Of a stretch of 55,376 nt of DNA, positions 19,024-29,339 are shown one piece after another. Source of the stretch: Campylobacter sp. TTU_617 (GTDB lineage: Bacteria; Campylobacterota; Campylobacteria; Campylobacterales; Campylobacteraceae); contig NZ_JAENKV010000009.1 in the NCBI RefSeq assembly GCF_016599045.1, positions 1 to 55,376 of the forward strand, written 5' to 3'. The notes under the pieces were generated by a model. The model made no database searches, was not told where the DNA came from, and worked only from the letters and a program-made list of their open reading frames with translations. Numbering within the stretch: position 1 is the first letter of the stretch; every line of letters starts with the position of its first letter. The translations under genes and the position numbers were made by a program.

Positions 19024-21039
19024 ATGCCTCTTTCGAAGTTAAATAACGAACAATATCTTGCCGCTACTACTAATTTTGGACATAATCTTATCATAGCAAG
19101 CGCAGGGACAGGAAAAACTTCAACTATTGTTGCAAGAATAGCTTATCTTTTAAAACAAGGTATTGAACCTGAAAAAATTATGCTTTTAACTTTTACTAAT
19201 AAAGCAAGTAAAGAAATGCTTACAAGATTATCAAAATTTTTCAATAAAGATATCACAAAGAAAATTTTAGCAGGAACATTTCATAGTGTAGCGTATTCTT
19301 TGCTTAAGCAAGAGAATAAAAATATTCTTTTAAAACAAAGTTCAGAATTAAAAGTTTTACTTAAAAGTATATATGAAAAGCGAACTTTTTCTCATTTAAG
19401 CGATATTAAACCTTATCAATCAAGTTATCTTTATGATGTTTATTCTTTATTTCAAAATAAAGCTTTTATGCAAGAATTTTATTATTGGTTTTGTCAAAAT
19501 TATGAAGAACAAAGTATTTACGCTGAAATTTATGAAGATATTCTTAAGGAATACGAAGAAGAAAAAAAGCGTTTTAATTATGTTGATTTTAATGATTTAT
19601 TAATATATCTTAAGGAGCTTATTAAAAATAAAAAATTTGAATTTGATGAAATTTTGGTAGATGAATATCAAGATACTAATGCTTTACAGAGTTCTTTAAT
19701 TGAAACTTTTTGTTCAAAAAGTTTATTTTGTGTTGGAGATTATGATCAAAGTATTTATGCTTTTAATGGAGCCGATATTAATATTATAGGTGGTTTTAAG
19801 GAGCGTTTTAAAGATGCAAAAATTTTTTCTTTAAATAAAAATTATAGATCATCTAGAAGTATTTTGGCTTTAGCTAATAAAGTTATTTTAAACAATGAAA
19901 GACTTTATCCTAAGGAGTTAATTGTAACTAGAAATGATGAATTTAAAGCTCCAACCTTATTAAAATTTGAAGATTTAATAGAACAATATCAAAATATTGC
20001 AAAGATGATTTTAACCAGCGGTATTTCTTTAGAAGAAATTGCTGTTATTTTCCGCAATAATTCTAGTGCAGATGGTATAGAAATAGCTTTAAAGGAACAA
20101 GGAATTGCTTGTGTTAGAAAAGGAAGTGCAAGTTTTTTTGAAAGTTTAGAGGTAAAAGCTTTTTGTTCTTTTCTTTCTTTAATTGTAAATCCTAAAGATA
20201 TTATGGCTTTTATCCATCTTATAGGTTATTCTAAAGGAGTAGGTGGAGTTTTAGCAAAGGAGATTTTTGATTCTTTATTAAAACTTGGACACGGAAATTT
20301 GATTAAGGGTTTTTTAAAACCTGATAAAAATGTAGATTTAACTACTTTTACAAAAAAAAATTATGAACTAGGTCTTTTTTCAGATTTAAATGAGCTTGCT
20401 AATGAAAAACGCTTTAATCTAGAAAGTGAATTTAATTCTCATCCTGTATTAAAACTATCTAAAATCACAAAAGAATGTGCTTTAAATTTGGAAAAAATTT
20501 ATCTTTTTTTAAGCAATGCACAAGAGCAAAGACATTCTATAGAAATAATTCATTTAATTTGTAAAAATTCTTTTTTTCTTGAAATTTGTGAAAAACTTGC
20601 AAATAAAAGAGCAACTAATAAAGCAGGGCAAGTTGATCTTTTAAGAAAAAAAGAAATTTTAGAAAAAATTGATACAAAGATTTTTATTTTAAAAGATTTA
20701 GCAAAAAAATATTCAGATATTTATAAATATTATAATTTTTTGGCCTTGGGCTCTAATGAAATGAATAATGGTAAAGGAGTAAATTTATTAAGCATACATG
20801 CAAGTAAAGGGCTTGAATTTGATTTAGTTTTTGTAATAGATTTAGCACAAGGACGCTTTCCTAATCAAAAACTTATTTCAATGGGTGGAAGCTTAGAAGA
20901 AGAAAGAAGATTATTTTATGTTGCTGTTACTAGGGCTAAAAATATACTTTATTTAAGTTATGCAAAATATGATAAAAATAAAAAAACTTCTTTTGAACCT
21001 TCTTGTTTTTTATTTGAAGCAGGACTTTGCAAGAATTAA
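19024..21039 (+). CDS. UvrD/Rep-family superfamily 1 DNA helicase
   Basis: A 671-aa helicase. The motifs in order are Q-motif LNNEQYLAATT (6-16), motif I ASAGTGKTSTI (25-35), LLTFTNKASKEM (Ia), LVDEYQDTN (II, ~216-224), VGDYDQSIYAFNGAD (III), LNKNYRSS (IV), LLSIHASKGLEFDLVFV (V) and EERRLFYVAVTRAK (VI). It would unwind DNA 3' to 5' in repair or replication restart. UvrD and Rep are not easily told apart here, so no symbol is given. AAGGA lies upstream of the ATG. Confidence 0.9.
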   Translation: MPLSKLNNEQYLAATTNFGHNLIIASAGTGKTSTIVARIAYLLKQGIEPEKIMLLTFTNKASKEMLTRLSKFFNKDITKKILAGTFHSVAYSLLKQENKNILLKQSSELKVLLKSIYEKRTFSHLSDIKPYQSSYLYDVYSLFQNKAFMQEFYYWFCQNYEEQSIYAEIYEDILKEYEEEKKRFNYVDFNDLLIYLKELIKNKKFEFDEILVDEYQDTNALQSSLIETFCSKSLFCVGDYDQSIYAFNGADINIIGGFKERFKDAKIFSLNKNYRSSRSILALANKVILNNERLYPKELIVTRNDEFKAPTLLKFEDLIEQYQNIAKMILTSGISLEEIAVIFRNNSSADGIEIALKEQGIACVRKGSASFFESLEVKAFCSFLSLIVNPKDIMAFIHLIGYSKGVGGVLAKEIFDSLLKLGHGNLIKGFLKPDKNVDLTTFTKKNYELGLFSDLNELANEKRFNLESEFNSHPVLKLSKITKECALNLEKIYLFLSNAQEQRHSIEIIHLICKNSFFLEICEKLANKRATNKAGQVDLLRKKEILEKIDTKIFILKDLAKKYSDIYKYYNFLALGSNEMNNGKGVNLLSIHASKGLEFDLVFVIDLAQGRFPNQKLISMGGSLEEERRLFYVAVTRAKNILYLSYAKYDKNKKTSFEPSCFLFEAGLCKN

Positions 21040-21093
21040 TTAATCATAACTCGTTAAAATTTTTTGTTTTAAAAATATTAATGAAAGGTTTAA

Positions 21094-21834
21094 ATGAAAA
21101 AAATAATTATTTCAAGCTTAATAGCGGCAAGTTTTTTAAATGCTGAGATTTTAGTTTATGGTCCAGGTGGTCCGGCTCCTGTTATAAAAGAACTTGCAAA
21201 AAAATTTGAAGAAAAAACAAAAGAAAAAGTTACTATAGTTGCAGGCCCAACTTCATCTTGGATTGACAAGGCAAAAGAAGATGCTGATTTAATTTATTCT
21301 GGTAATACTTCTATGATGGATGATTTTATTAAAAAAATTCCAAATTTAAGTTTGGAAAATTTAAATGTTTTAAATGTGCGTCCTTCTGGAATTATAGTGC
21401 GCCCAAATAATCCCAAAAATATTAAAAATTTTGAAGATATTTTAAAAAATGATGTTAATATAATGGTTGTAGATGGAGCGGGTCAAGTGGGGCTTTATGA
21501 AGATATGGCTTTAAAAAGCGGTAAAAAAGAAAATCTTGTTAAGTTGCGTAAAAATATTAAGGTTTATGCTAAAAATTCAAAAGCCGCAATAGATGAATGG
21601 AACAATAATCAAAATATAGATGTTTTAATCATTTGGTCTCATTGGGCCAAGGCTTTAGGCGAAAAAGCTTTGTTTATAAAAGATAATAAGGCTGTAATTT
21701 ATCGTGCAGCTGAAATAGCTCCAACTCAAAAAGGACTTCAAAATAAACAAGCTTTAGAATTTGTTAATTTTATACAAAGCAAAGAAGCACAAAAAGTATG
21801 GAAAGAATATACATGGAAAGCTATAAAAAAATAA
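21094..21834 (+). CDS. peb2: PEB2-type periplasmic solute-binding antigen (AcfC-like)
   Basis: A 246-aa protein with a short signal peptide (KKIIISSLIAASFLNA). The mature protein begins EILVYGPGGPAPVIKEL and continues with VAGPTSSWIDKAKEDADLIYSG split near 48-70. This is the ModA/AcfC-like fold of the C. jejuni PEB2 antigen. Ser/Thr-rich loops at the cleft suggest an anion or sugar-acid ligand. No transport genes are adjacent. GAAAGG precedes the ATG. Confidence 0.85.
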   Translation: MKKIIISSLIAASFLNAEILVYGPGGPAPVIKELAKKFEEKTKEKVTIVAGPTSSWIDKAKEDADLIYSGNTSMMDDFIKKIPNLSLENLNVLNVRPSGIIVRPNNPKNIKNFEDILKNDVNIMVVDGAGQVGLYEDMALKSGKKENLVKLRKNIKVYAKNSKAAIDEWNNNQNIDVLIIWSHWAKALGEKALFIKDNKAVIYRAAEIAPTQKGLQNKQALEFVNFIQSKEAQKVWKEYTWKAIKK

Positions 21835-21874
21835 TTTTAATTCAAATATTAAAAATAATTAAATTTATTTAAGA

Positions 21875-21880
21875 TATAAT
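21875..21880 (+). promoter_or_regulatory. -10 box TATAAT of tpx
   Basis: AAGATATAAT lies 54 nt before the tpx ATG and fits a sigma-70 -10 element. The leader includes AAAAAGGATAA, a strong ribosome binding site. Confidence 0.5.
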
Positions 21881-21933
21881 TACTCTTAAAAACATTAAAT
21901 TGATATGTTTTATTTTATAAAAAAGGATAAATA

Positions 21934-22434
21934 ATGAATTCAGTAAATTTCAAAGGTAGTTTAGTAAAACTAAAAGGCAATTCTTTAGAAGTAGGTGCAT
22001 CGGCACCAAAAGTAAAACTAAAAGCAAAAGATTTAAGTGATGTTAATATAGCAGAAGAAGGAAAAACTCAAATTATTTTGAGCCTTCCAAGTCTTGATAC
22101 TCCAGTTTGCGCTACAGAAGCAAGAGAATTTAATCAAAAAATAGCTTCTTATAAAAATGCACAAGTTATAGTTGTAAGCATGGATCTACCTTTTGCAATG
22201 GGAAGATTTTGCTCTACAGAAGGGATTGATAATATTATAGTAGCAAGTGATTTTGTTGCAAAAGAATTTGGGGAAAAATATGGTGTTTTAATTGCAGATG
22301 GCGCTTTAGAGGGTTTATTAGCGCGAGCTGTATTTGTAATCAAGGAAGGTAAGATTGTTTATAAAGAATTAGTAAATGAAATCACAGAAATGCCAAATAT
22401 TAAAGAATTAGATGCTTTTTTCCAAAATAATTAA
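21934..22434 (+). CDS. tpx: Thiol peroxidase
   Basis: A 166-aa atypical 2-Cys peroxiredoxin. The peroxidatic cysteine is C59 in PSLDTPVCATEAREF and the resolving cysteine is C93 in GRFCSTEG, matching the Tpx spacing. It would reduce H2O2 and lipid hydroperoxides using thioredoxin. It stands alone, with its own promoter and a hairpin terminator directly after. Confidence 0.95.
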   Translation: MNSVNFKGSLVKLKGNSLEVGASAPKVKLKAKDLSDVNIAEEGKTQIILSLPSLDTPVCATEAREFNQKIASYKNAQVIVVSMDLPFAMGRFCSTEGIDNIIVASDFVAKEFGEKYGVLIADGALEGLLARAVFVIKEGKIVYKELVNEITEMPNIKELDAFFQNN

Positions 22435-22453
22435 ATAATGATTTGATTTCAAT

Positions 22454-22490
22454 AAATGTTTTATTAATATTATATTAATAAAACATTTTT
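22454..22490 (+). terminator. Perfect 17-bp hairpin terminator after tpx
   Basis: The arms 22454-22470 and 22472-22488 are perfectly complementary around a single T, ending in a run of five T (22486-22490). It lies 19 bp after the tpx stop. The arms are A/T-rich, so the fold is weaker than its length suggests. Confidence 0.6.
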
Positions 22491-22544
22491 AAGTTATTTT
22501 AGATAGAATTACCCCTTTAAATCCTTTAAATAAATGATTGTGAT

Positions 22545-23708
22545 ATGTATTCTATTTACAAAAAGATTTTTTGGCTCAATTTTTTTATAGTTATTACCAT
22601 AGCCTTTAATTTAAGAGTTCCTATAACATCCATAGGTCCTGTTATTGATACAATCAAAGAGTATTATTTGCTTAATTCCACTTTAGCAGGTATGCTTACT
22701 ACTTTGCCTTTAATTTCTTTTGGAGTTATTTCCTTTTTTGTGGGTTATTTTTCACCTTTAAAGACTATGGTAATGGGGATAGTTCTCATTTTTATTGGAG
22801 AATTTTTAAGATCCTATGCTGGATATTTGGGATTATTTTTAGGTATGTTATTCTTAGGTTGTGGTATCGCAATTGCAAATGTATTACTACCAAGTTTTAT
22901 AAAAGAAAAATTCCCTAATAAAATTTCTTCTATGATGGGTGTTTATAGCTTAATGCTTAGTATTTCTTCTATAGCTGGTATTTTTCTAGCTATTCCTTTG
23001 CTTAATTTTTTAGGTATAAAAGGTTCAATGGCATTTTGGATGATTTTTGCTTTATTGGCTTTAATTATTTATTATCCTCAAGCAAAAAATGGACGTTTTT
23101 TAAGAACTAAAAAGAAAATTAAAAAAAATATTAATCTTTTTAAAAATTCTACAGCTTGGAAAGTTACGCTTTTTATGGGTTTGCAAAGTTTTTTAGCGTA
23201 TAGTATTTTTTCTTGGTATATTCAATTTATTATCGAAAAAGGATATTCTAAAGAATTTGCTACGCATATGATTTTGTTTGCGCAAATTGTTGCTGTGCCT
23301 GTGTCTTTATTTGGCCCCTTGCTTCTAGGAAAAATTAAACATTCTTTTCATAGTATTTATATAGCTACTTTGTGTAGTTTATACGTTATATCTTTTGCTT
23401 TATTGTTCTTTTTTGATAGCAAGGAAATGATTATTTTATGCTCCTTTTTTATAGGTTTTCCTTGGGGTGGAGTTTTTGGGATAGCTTTGCTTTTTATTGC
23501 GCAAAAAAGTTCTAATGCTCAAATTGCAACAAAACTTTCTTCTTTTGCTCAAGGTTTTGGATATCTTATAGCAGCACAAGCTCCTTGGCTTATAGGTTTT
23601 ATGCATGATAAATTTGAAAATTTTCAAAGCTCTATTTTAATGCTTTTGTTTGCAAGCATATTGGTTAATATTTTTGGTTATTTAAGCTTAAAAAGCTCTA
23701 AAATTTAA
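22545..23708 (+). CDS. MFS transporter, CynX/NimT-like
   Basis: A 387-aa membrane protein with about twelve hydrophobic segments. The N-terminal NLRVPITSIGPVIDTI (22-37) matches the CynX/NimT family (LRxxxTxxGPL). The PFAM-type MFS gate sequence and the basic loop near 190 (RTKKKIKKN) divide two six-helix halves. The substrate is unknown; family members export or import cyanate, nitroimidazoles or amino acid analogues. The start has no strong ribosome binding site. The last 4 bp overlap pepP, which is convergent. Confidence 0.75.
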   Translation: MYSIYKKIFWLNFFIVITIAFNLRVPITSIGPVIDTIKEYYLLNSTLAGMLTTLPLISFGVISFFVGYFSPLKTMVMGIVLIFIGEFLRSYAGYLGLFLGMLFLGCGIAIANVLLPSFIKEKFPNKISSMMGVYSLMLSISSIAGIFLAIPLLNFLGIKGSMAFWMIFALLALIIYYPQAKNGRFLRTKKKIKKNINLFKNSTAWKVTLFMGLQSFLAYSIFSWYIQFIIEKGYSKEFATHMILFAQIVAVPVSLFGPLLLGKIKHSFHSIYIATLCSLYVISFALLFFFDSKEMIILCSFFIGFPWGGVFGIALLFIAQKSSNAQIATKLSSFAQGFGYLIAAQAPWLIGFMHDKFENFQSSILMLLFASILVNIFGYLSLKSSKI

Positions 23709-25468
23709 ATAGGAGCTGTTTTTTTCTTTAACCATTTAAGTTCTTTTGTTTGAAGTTTTTTATGAAGTTTTTTATAAACTTCTTTGTGATAGTTGTTTAA
23801 CCATTTTTTTTCTTTAGAATTTAATAATTTTATATCGATACATTTTCTTTCAAAAGGACAAAGAGTTAAAGTTTCAAAATATAAATAATTTCCAAATTCT
23901 TGTTCTTTAGCTTTTTTAATATCTAAAATAACAGCTAAATTCTCAAGTCTTATTCCCCATTTATCTTTTCTATAAATACCAGGTTCTAATGAGCTTATCA
24001 TACCTTTTTTGGTTTGATTTTTTAAAGAAGGTATAGTTGTATATGAAAGATTTTGCGGACCTTCGTGAACGCTTAAAAAATATCCAACCCCGTGACCACT
24101 TCCGTGATTATAGTTTATTTGATGTTCCCATAAAGGTTTTCTAGTGATACTATCAAGTAAAGGCATAGAAATATTTTTTGGAAAAATGGTGGTAGAAATT
24201 GAAATTAATGCTTTTAAAACTAAGGTATAATCTTTTTTTTGTTTAGCACTAATTTTTCCAATAGGAAAAACACGTGTGATATCTGTTGTTCCATTTAAAT
24301 ATTGACCCCCAGAGTCAATTAATAATAAACCATTTCCTTTGATTACAGATGAGTTTTTTTCATCTGCTTTATAATGAATTATTGCTCCATTGGCATTAAA
24401 ACCTACAATATTGGCAAAACTATCACTAATATAATAAGGACTCATGGAGCGTAATTTGCTTAATTTTTCTCCAATTTCAAATTCATTAAAACCTAAATGA
24501 ATATTTTCTTCAAGCCAAGAATAAAAACGACAAAGTGCCACACCATCTTCTATCATAGCTTTTTTGATGCAAGAGATTTCTTTTTTATCTTTGCAAGATT
24601 TTAAATATGTGCTTGGATTTAAATCTTGTATTATTGTAATGTTTTTTAATCCTTGAATAAAAAAAGATATTGTTTTGCTAGGATCTATTAAAAGTGTTGT
24701 ATTATTTAGTTTTTTAAGCTCTTCGTGTATGTTTTCATAATTTTTTAAAATAATACCTTCATTTTGTAATTTATTTTTCAAAGAATGATTAAGTTTTTTT
24801 GGATTGATAAAAAATAAAATCTGATTTTCCATAATAAGTAAAAAGCTAAAAAAAAGTGGATTAAACTCTATATCTTTTCCTCTTAAATTTAAAATCCAAG
24901 CTATATCATCAAGGCTAGAAATAAAATGCGCATTAGCATTTAATCGTTTCATTTCTTTGCGTACTAAGGCAATCTTATCTATTCTAGATAAAGAATAAAA
25001 TTTTTTAGAATGTTCATAAATGTTATATGTTGGAAGTTCTGGTCGATTAATCCAAATTTTAGAAATTAAATCATAATGTTTTAAATTGCAATATTTTTTT
25101 AAATCTTTTTCAAGTGTTAAGGGAAGAGTTTTAAAATCAATTCCTATAGTTGTTTTAGAATTACAATATTCTTTTATCCAGTCTTTAAAAGTATGATTTA
25201 TATCTTGTTTTTTTAAGATAACTCCACTTTCTTTAAGCTCTTTTTGTGCTTGAAGCCAATATCTTCCATCTGTCCATAAAAATGCATTATTATGCGTAAA
25301 AACAAGTACTCCATAAGAACCTTTAAAGCCACTCATAAAAGATATACATTGATGATGTTGTGTTAAATATTCTGATAAATGTGGATCAGAATTTAAAACT
25401 ATATAAATATCAATTTTATTTTTTAGCATATTTTTTTGCAATAAAGATATTTTTTGTTTATATGTCAT
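23705..25468 (-). CDS. pepP: Xaa-Pro aminopeptidase (M24B)
   Basis: A 587-aa two-domain aminopeptidase P-like protein. The N-terminal creatinase-type domain includes LSEYLTQHHQCISFMSGFKGS (split) and LWTDGRYWLQA. The M24 catalytic domain carries all expected metal ligands: two Asp in DSGGQYLNGTTDITRVF, His in HGSGHGVGYFLSVHEGP and two Glu in SSLEPGIY and RLENLAV. It removes an N-terminal residue before proline. AAAGGA precedes the ATG. Confidence 0.9.
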   Translation of the reverse strand: MTYKQKISLLQKNMLKNKIDIYIVLNSDPHLSEYLTQHHQCISFMSGFKGSYGVLVFTHNNAFLWTDGRYWLQAQKELKESGVILKKQDINHTFKDWIKEYCNSKTTIGIDFKTLPLTLEKDLKKYCNLKHYDLISKIWINRPELPTYNIYEHSKKFYSLSRIDKIALVRKEMKRLNANAHFISSLDDIAWILNLRGKDIEFNPLFFSFLLIMENQILFFINPKKLNHSLKNKLQNEGIILKNYENIHEELKKLNNTTLLIDPSKTISFFIQGLKNITIIQDLNPSTYLKSCKDKKEISCIKKAMIEDGVALCRFYSWLEENIHLGFNEFEIGEKLSKLRSMSPYYISDSFANIVGFNANGAIIHYKADEKNSSVIKGNGLLLIDSGGQYLNGTTDITRVFPIGKISAKQKKDYTLVLKALISISTTIFPKNISMPLLDSITRKPLWEHQINYNHGSGHGVGYFLSVHEGPQNLSYTTIPSLKNQTKKGMISSLEPGIYRKDKWGIRLENLAVILDIKKAKEQEFGNYLYFETLTLCPFERKCIDIKLLNSKEKKWLNNYHKEVYKKLHKKLQTKELKWLKKKTAPI

Positions 25469-25477
25469 TGTTATCCT

Positions 25478-26017
25478 TTATTTTAAACTTGCAAAATCAA
25501 GCATTAATTTAAGTTCTAAATTAATGCTTTTTAGATTTTCTATATTGATATTTTTTATATTAAAATAAAATTTTGAATTTTCTAAGGCTAGGAGAAATTC
25601 TAATAAATTTTTAAAATCTCCTCTTGCTATTAAAAAAACATTATATTTTTGTATATAGTTAAATTCTATGCGTGAATTTTGGATATCTTCAAAAATAATA
25701 TTATATTTTTTTGCTAAAATTTCTATTTCTTTAATGTATTCTTCATAGTTGTATTTAAATTTATTGATTTGTTTATTATAGGAATTGATTGTTTGTGTTT
25801 GTTTTAATAGAGTGTCTTGTAATTCTTTTTGTTTTGCTTTTAGATTAGAAAGTTCTATTTTTTGATTATATATATTTTGTTCATCAATATTTAGTTCATT
25901 TGCAGCAAAATCAAAGAGAAATTCATAACTTTTAAAAGCTAGAAAAAATGCAAATACAGCTAAAAAAATAAAAATAAGAATTTTTTCTCTTAAACTTAAA
26001 TTATTAAGATCAATCAT
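25478..26017 (-). CDS. Bitopic PilO/GspM-like protein
   Basis: A 179-aa protein with a short cytoplasmic N-terminus, one membrane segment (ILIFIFLAVFAFFLAFKSYEF, split at 13-33), a coiled coil (about 42-88) and a small ferredoxin-like C-terminal domain. This layout is that of PilO or GspM, inner membrane parts of type IV pili and type II secretion. It overlaps the next upstream gene, which resembles the partner GspL/PilN. Campylobacter uses a pseudopilus-like system for DNA uptake, so a role there is possible. The assignment rests on topology, not on sequence identity. Confidence 0.55.
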   Translation of the reverse strand: MIDLNNLSLREKILIFIFLAVFAFFLAFKSYEFLFDFAANELNIDEQNIYNQKIELSNLKAKQKELQDTLLKQTQTINSYNKQINKFKYNYEEYIKEIEILAKKYNIIFEDIQNSRIEFNYIQKYNVFLIARGDFKNLLEFLLALENSKFYFNIKNINIENLKSINLELKLMLDFASLK

Positions 26018-27164
26018 TTTTATAATCTAAAAAAATTTTTAATGCAATTTCATTTTTATCAATAATTTTAAATAAAGAATTGTTATCAAATAATTCTAAT
26101 GTTTTTTTGAAATTGTCTTTATTGTGGAATGAAACTATAATGGTATAATTTGATAGATTAAGGGTTGAAATTTGTATATTTTTTTGATTTAATAAAGAAA
26201 TAAATTCAAAAAGAATATGTGTTTGATCTTGATTGGGTATAAAATTTTTATTTAATTCTAGTAAAATATTTTCATTTTGTTTTAATAATAATTTTTGATT
26301 ATTAATCATAGAGACTAATTCTTGATTTTCTTGACTTGTATTATTATTTTTTTTAATAATGCTTTGAAATTCATAATTTAAATTTTGATTATATTCTTTG
26401 GTTATTTTATTTTCTTTATAGGATGAATAATTTTTTAAAAATAAAATTGCTAAAGAAAAACAATAACATAATAAGAAAAAAATAATAATTTTAAGATAAG
26501 GAGTAAAATTCGTTTTTGTTATTTTAATAAAATTTGCATCATTATTAAGATGTTTTTGTGCTAAAACGCTTAATTTTTCTAAGCTATTTTCTTTTAAGAT
26601 GTTTTCTAAATTCAAAAAAGAAATGTCTATATGTTTTACTAAAAATTGACTAAATTTAAATTTATCATTGTAAAAAATAAAAATTTGAGTTTTGTAATAT
26701 TTTAAAAGCTCTAAAACACGACCTTGCTCAAAGAGAATTTCATAAAAAAGTTTTTCTTTTTCATTTTGATTTTTTAAGCTTATGTCTTCAAGACTAAATT
26801 GGGGTAAATTTTTAATCGCACATAGATTTCCATTTTGGTAAAAAGTTAAAAAAGTAAAATTTTCATTAAAATTTATAAGTGCAAAATTTGATTCTTTAAT
26901 TAATTTTTCATCAAATAATACTTTAAAAAGTAAAGGTTCTGGATAGCAAAATTTAAAAGATTTTAAATTTTCTACCAAAGTAAAAAAAATATGATAAGTA
27001 TTATTTTGCTTGATAAAGCTCATTTGATATTTAAAAGCAGGGGTGAGATTTAATTCTTTTGTAGTGTTAATAAATAATAAATCGTTATCAAATTCTCCTT
27101 GTTTTTGGGTATAAATTAATTGATTAAAAGGGATAAAAGTAATTTGATTTTTAATCTTCTTCAT
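26010..27164 (-). CDS. Bitopic GspL/PilN-like protein
   Basis: A 384-aa protein I do not recognise by sequence. It has a ~215-residue N-terminal domain without a signal peptide, one membrane segment ([19 protein letters not shown], near 220-240), a coiled coil (about 250-310) and a small C-terminal domain. A cytoplasmic domain followed by one helix and a PilN-like tail is the plan of GspL. It precedes the GspM/PilO-like gene with an 8-bp overlap. It begins inside the end of era. Confidence 0.5.
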   Translation of the reverse strand: MKKIKNQITFIPFNQLIYTQKQGEFDNDLLFINTTKELNLTPAFKYQMSFIKQNNTYHIFFTLVENLKSFKFCYPEPLLFKVLFDEKLIKESNFALINFNENFTFLTFYQNGNLCAIKNLPQFSLEDISLKNQNEKEKLFYEILFEQGRVLELLKYYKTQIFIFYNDKFKFSQFLVKHIDISFLNLENILKENSLEKLSVLAQKHLNNDANFIKITKTNFTPYLKIIIFFLLCYCFSLAILFLKNYSSYKENKITKEYNQNLNYEFQSIIKKNNNTSQENQELVSMINNQKLLLKQNENILLELNKNFIPNQDQTHILFEFISLLNQKNIQISTLNLSNYTIIVSFHNKDNFKKTLELFDNNSLFKIIDKNEIALKIFLDYKND

Positions 27165-28023
27165 TTAAGAGCTTTTTTATAAAATTTTCATCTTTTTGCC
27201 AATTTTTTTTAATTTGAATAAAAAGTTTTAGTAAAACTTTTTTTTGGGAAAAATTTGAAATTTTAATTCTTGCGTCTTTGCCTATCCTTTTTATTGTTTT
27301 GGCTTCTTTTCCTATAATCATAGCTTTATGAGAGTTTGTATCTGTAATAATATCTGCTTCAATAATTAAAATTTCATTCTTATCTTTGAATTTTTTTATA
27401 AGAACTTCACTACAATAAGGAAGTTCTTCGCTCAAATTTTCATATATAGCTTCTAAAATAAAATCTCTATAAATATCTTTTTCATTACTTGTGGTTAAAA
27501 ATTGAGGATCATAAAAATATTCGTGTTCTGGTAAATATTTAACGATTTCATCTAGAAGAATTTTTTTGTAAGATTTTTTCTTTGAAGAATAGGGAATAAC
27601 AGCTTTAAAAGTGTTAAATTGATTATATTCGTTTAATTTTTGCAATAATTGTATATTGTTTGCTAAATCAACTTTATTAATGACCACAATATGTGGTGCT
27701 TTAGGATTTAAATTTAAAAAATCTTCATAATCATTTATTGGATCAAAAATACTTGCTACAAATAAAATAACATCACAATCACTAATGGATTTAATAGCAC
27801 TTTGAATTAACATTTGATTAATTTTTTGAGAGCTTTTGTGAAGACCTGGAGTATCCACAATAATGATTTGATCATTATTGTGCATTAAAATAGCTTTTAT
27901 TTTGCGTCTTGTTGCATTTTGTTTGTGAGAGACTATGGTAATTTTTTCTTCAAGTAAAGAATTGATTAAAGTGCTTTTTCCAGCATTAGTTCTACCAACA
28001 ACACTCACAAAGCCTGATTTCAC
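27151..28023 (-). CDS. era: GTPase Era
   Basis: A 290-aa ribosome-assembly GTPase. G1 is [10 protein letters not shown] (8-17), G3 is [11 protein letters not shown]4 is [10 protein letters not shown], and a KH RNA-binding domain occupies about 200-290 ([19 protein letters not shown] split). It binds the 3' end of 16S rRNA. The start is GTG, overlapping the hslU stop (GTGA), which indicates translational coupling. Confidence 0.94.
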   Translation of the reverse strand: MKSGFVSVVGRTNAGKSTLINSLLEEKITIVSHKQNATRRKIKAILMHNNDQIIIVDTPGLHKSSQKINQMLIQSAIKSISDCDVILFVASIFDPINDYEDFLNLNPKAPHIVVINKVDLANNIQLLQKLNEYNQFNTFKAVIPYSSKKKSYKKILLDEIVKYLPEHEYFYDPQFLTTSNEKDIYRDFILEAIYENLSEELPYCSEVLIKKFKDKNEILIIEADIITDTNSHKAMIIGKEAKTIKRIGKDARIKISNFSQKKVLLKLFIQIKKNWQKDENFIKKLLNEED

Positions 28024-29339
28024 AAAATATACCTTGCCAAATCTTTATTTTCTATTACATTTTCCAATTTTTCTTTAACCATATTTTTATCTACTATAAA
28101 TTTTTTACCAGCATACAAATCAGCCTCAAAACTTAAGTCTTCTAAAAGTTTTTCTATAACTGTATGCAAGCGTCTTGCTCCTATGTCTTGCATTTCTTCG
28201 TTAGCTTTTGAAGCAATTTTTGCTATTTCTTTTATCGCTTCATCTTCAAATTCAAGTTCTAATTTTTCAGTTTTTAAAAGTTCTATGTATTGTTTTAATA
28301 ATGAGTTTTTAGGTCGTGTTAAGATTTCATAAAGAGCCTTATCATCTAAACTATCAAGCTCTACTCTTAAAGGAAAGCGTCCTTGAAGCTCAGGAATTAA
28401 GTCGCTTGGTTTGCTTAAATGAAAAGCTCCTGCAGCAATAAAAAGAATATGATCTGTTTTTAAGGTTCCAAGCTTTGTTTGAACACTACTTCCTTCAACT
28501 ATAGGAAGTAAATCTCTTTGAACTCCTTCTTTGCTAGGATCTTGCCTACTTGAATTTCCACTTGAAATTGCTATTTTATCAATCTCATCAATAAATATAA
28601 TCCCTTCATTTTCTGCTCTTTTTAAAGCTTCATTTTTGATACTTTCTTGATCAAGTATTTTATCACTTGCTTCATTTTTTAAAGCATTTTTAGCATCTTT
28701 AATTTTCATTTCTTTTTTTACTTTTTTACTTCCAACTCCAATGACTTTGACTATGTCTTGCATTGCACCCATTTCAGGTGGGAGATTTGGGTTAGTATCA
28801 AACATATTTTGAGAAATTTCTATTTCAATCATACTTTCATCAAGATCTCCATTTTTAAGTTTAGTTCTCATTTTTTCAAAGCTATTTTTATATTCTTCTT
28901 GTTTTTCATCACTAACCCCTTTTGGCAAAGGAGGTAAAAGTTTTTCTAGGATTTTATCTTCTATAAATTGATTAATTTTTTCTTGATTTTTTTCTCTATA
29001 TTCATTCTTGACTAAATTTAAAGCTGCATTAGCTAAATCTCTTACCATACTTTCAACATCGCGTCCAACAAAGCCAACTTCTGTATATTTACTTGCTTCA
29101 ATTTTAATAAATGGAAAGCCCATCATTTTAGCCAATCTTCTTGCAATTTCAGTTTTTCCAACCCCAGTTGATCCGATCATAAGAATATTTTTAGGCATAA
29201 TATCATCTTGAAGATCTGGACTCAATTGCATTCTGCGGTAACGATTTCTTAGAGCAATAGCTATAATTTTTTTTGCATTTTTTTGACCGATAATATAATC
29301 ATCTAAAAAATGGACAATTTCTTTAGGGGTTAAATTCAT
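28020..29339 (-). CDS. hslU: HslU, ATPase subunit of the HslUV protease
   Basis: A 439-aa AAA+ unfoldase. The N-terminal [22 protein letters not shown] (split) and RNRYRRMQL match HslU. Walker A is GSTGVGKTE near 56-64, Walker B is [12 protein letters not shown] near 245, and the I domain lies between. The C-terminus ends [10 protein letters not shown], the tail that activates HslV. It overlaps hslV by 4 bp. Confidence 0.95.
   Translation of the reverse strand: MNLTPKEIVHFLDDYIIGQKNAKKIIAIALRNRYRRMQLSPDLQDDIMPKNILMIGSTGVGKTEIARRLAKMMGFPFIKIEASKYTEVGFVGRDVESMVRDLANAALNLVKNEYREKNQEKINQFIEDKILEKLLPPLPKGVSDEKQEEYKNSFEKMRTKLKNGDLDESMIEIEISQNMFDTNPNLPPEMGAMQDIVKVIGVGSKKVKKEMKIKDAKNALKNEASDKILDQESIKNEALKRAENEGIIFIDEIDKIAISSGNSSRQDPSKEGVQRDLLPIVEGSSVQTKLGTLKTDHILFIAAGAFHLSKPSDLIPELQGRFPLRVELDSLDDKALYEILTRPKNSLLKQYIELLKTEKLELEFEDEAIKEIAKIASKANEEMQDIGARRLHTVIEKLLEDLSFEADLYAGKKFIVDKNMVKEKLENVIENKDLARYIL

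Noticed and set aside
20352-20360. A9 run inside the helicase gene as a contingency tract
   Set aside because: Runs of eight or nine A are common in such AT-rich coding DNA and the frame is intact; poly-G, not poly-A, is the main variable tract in this genus.
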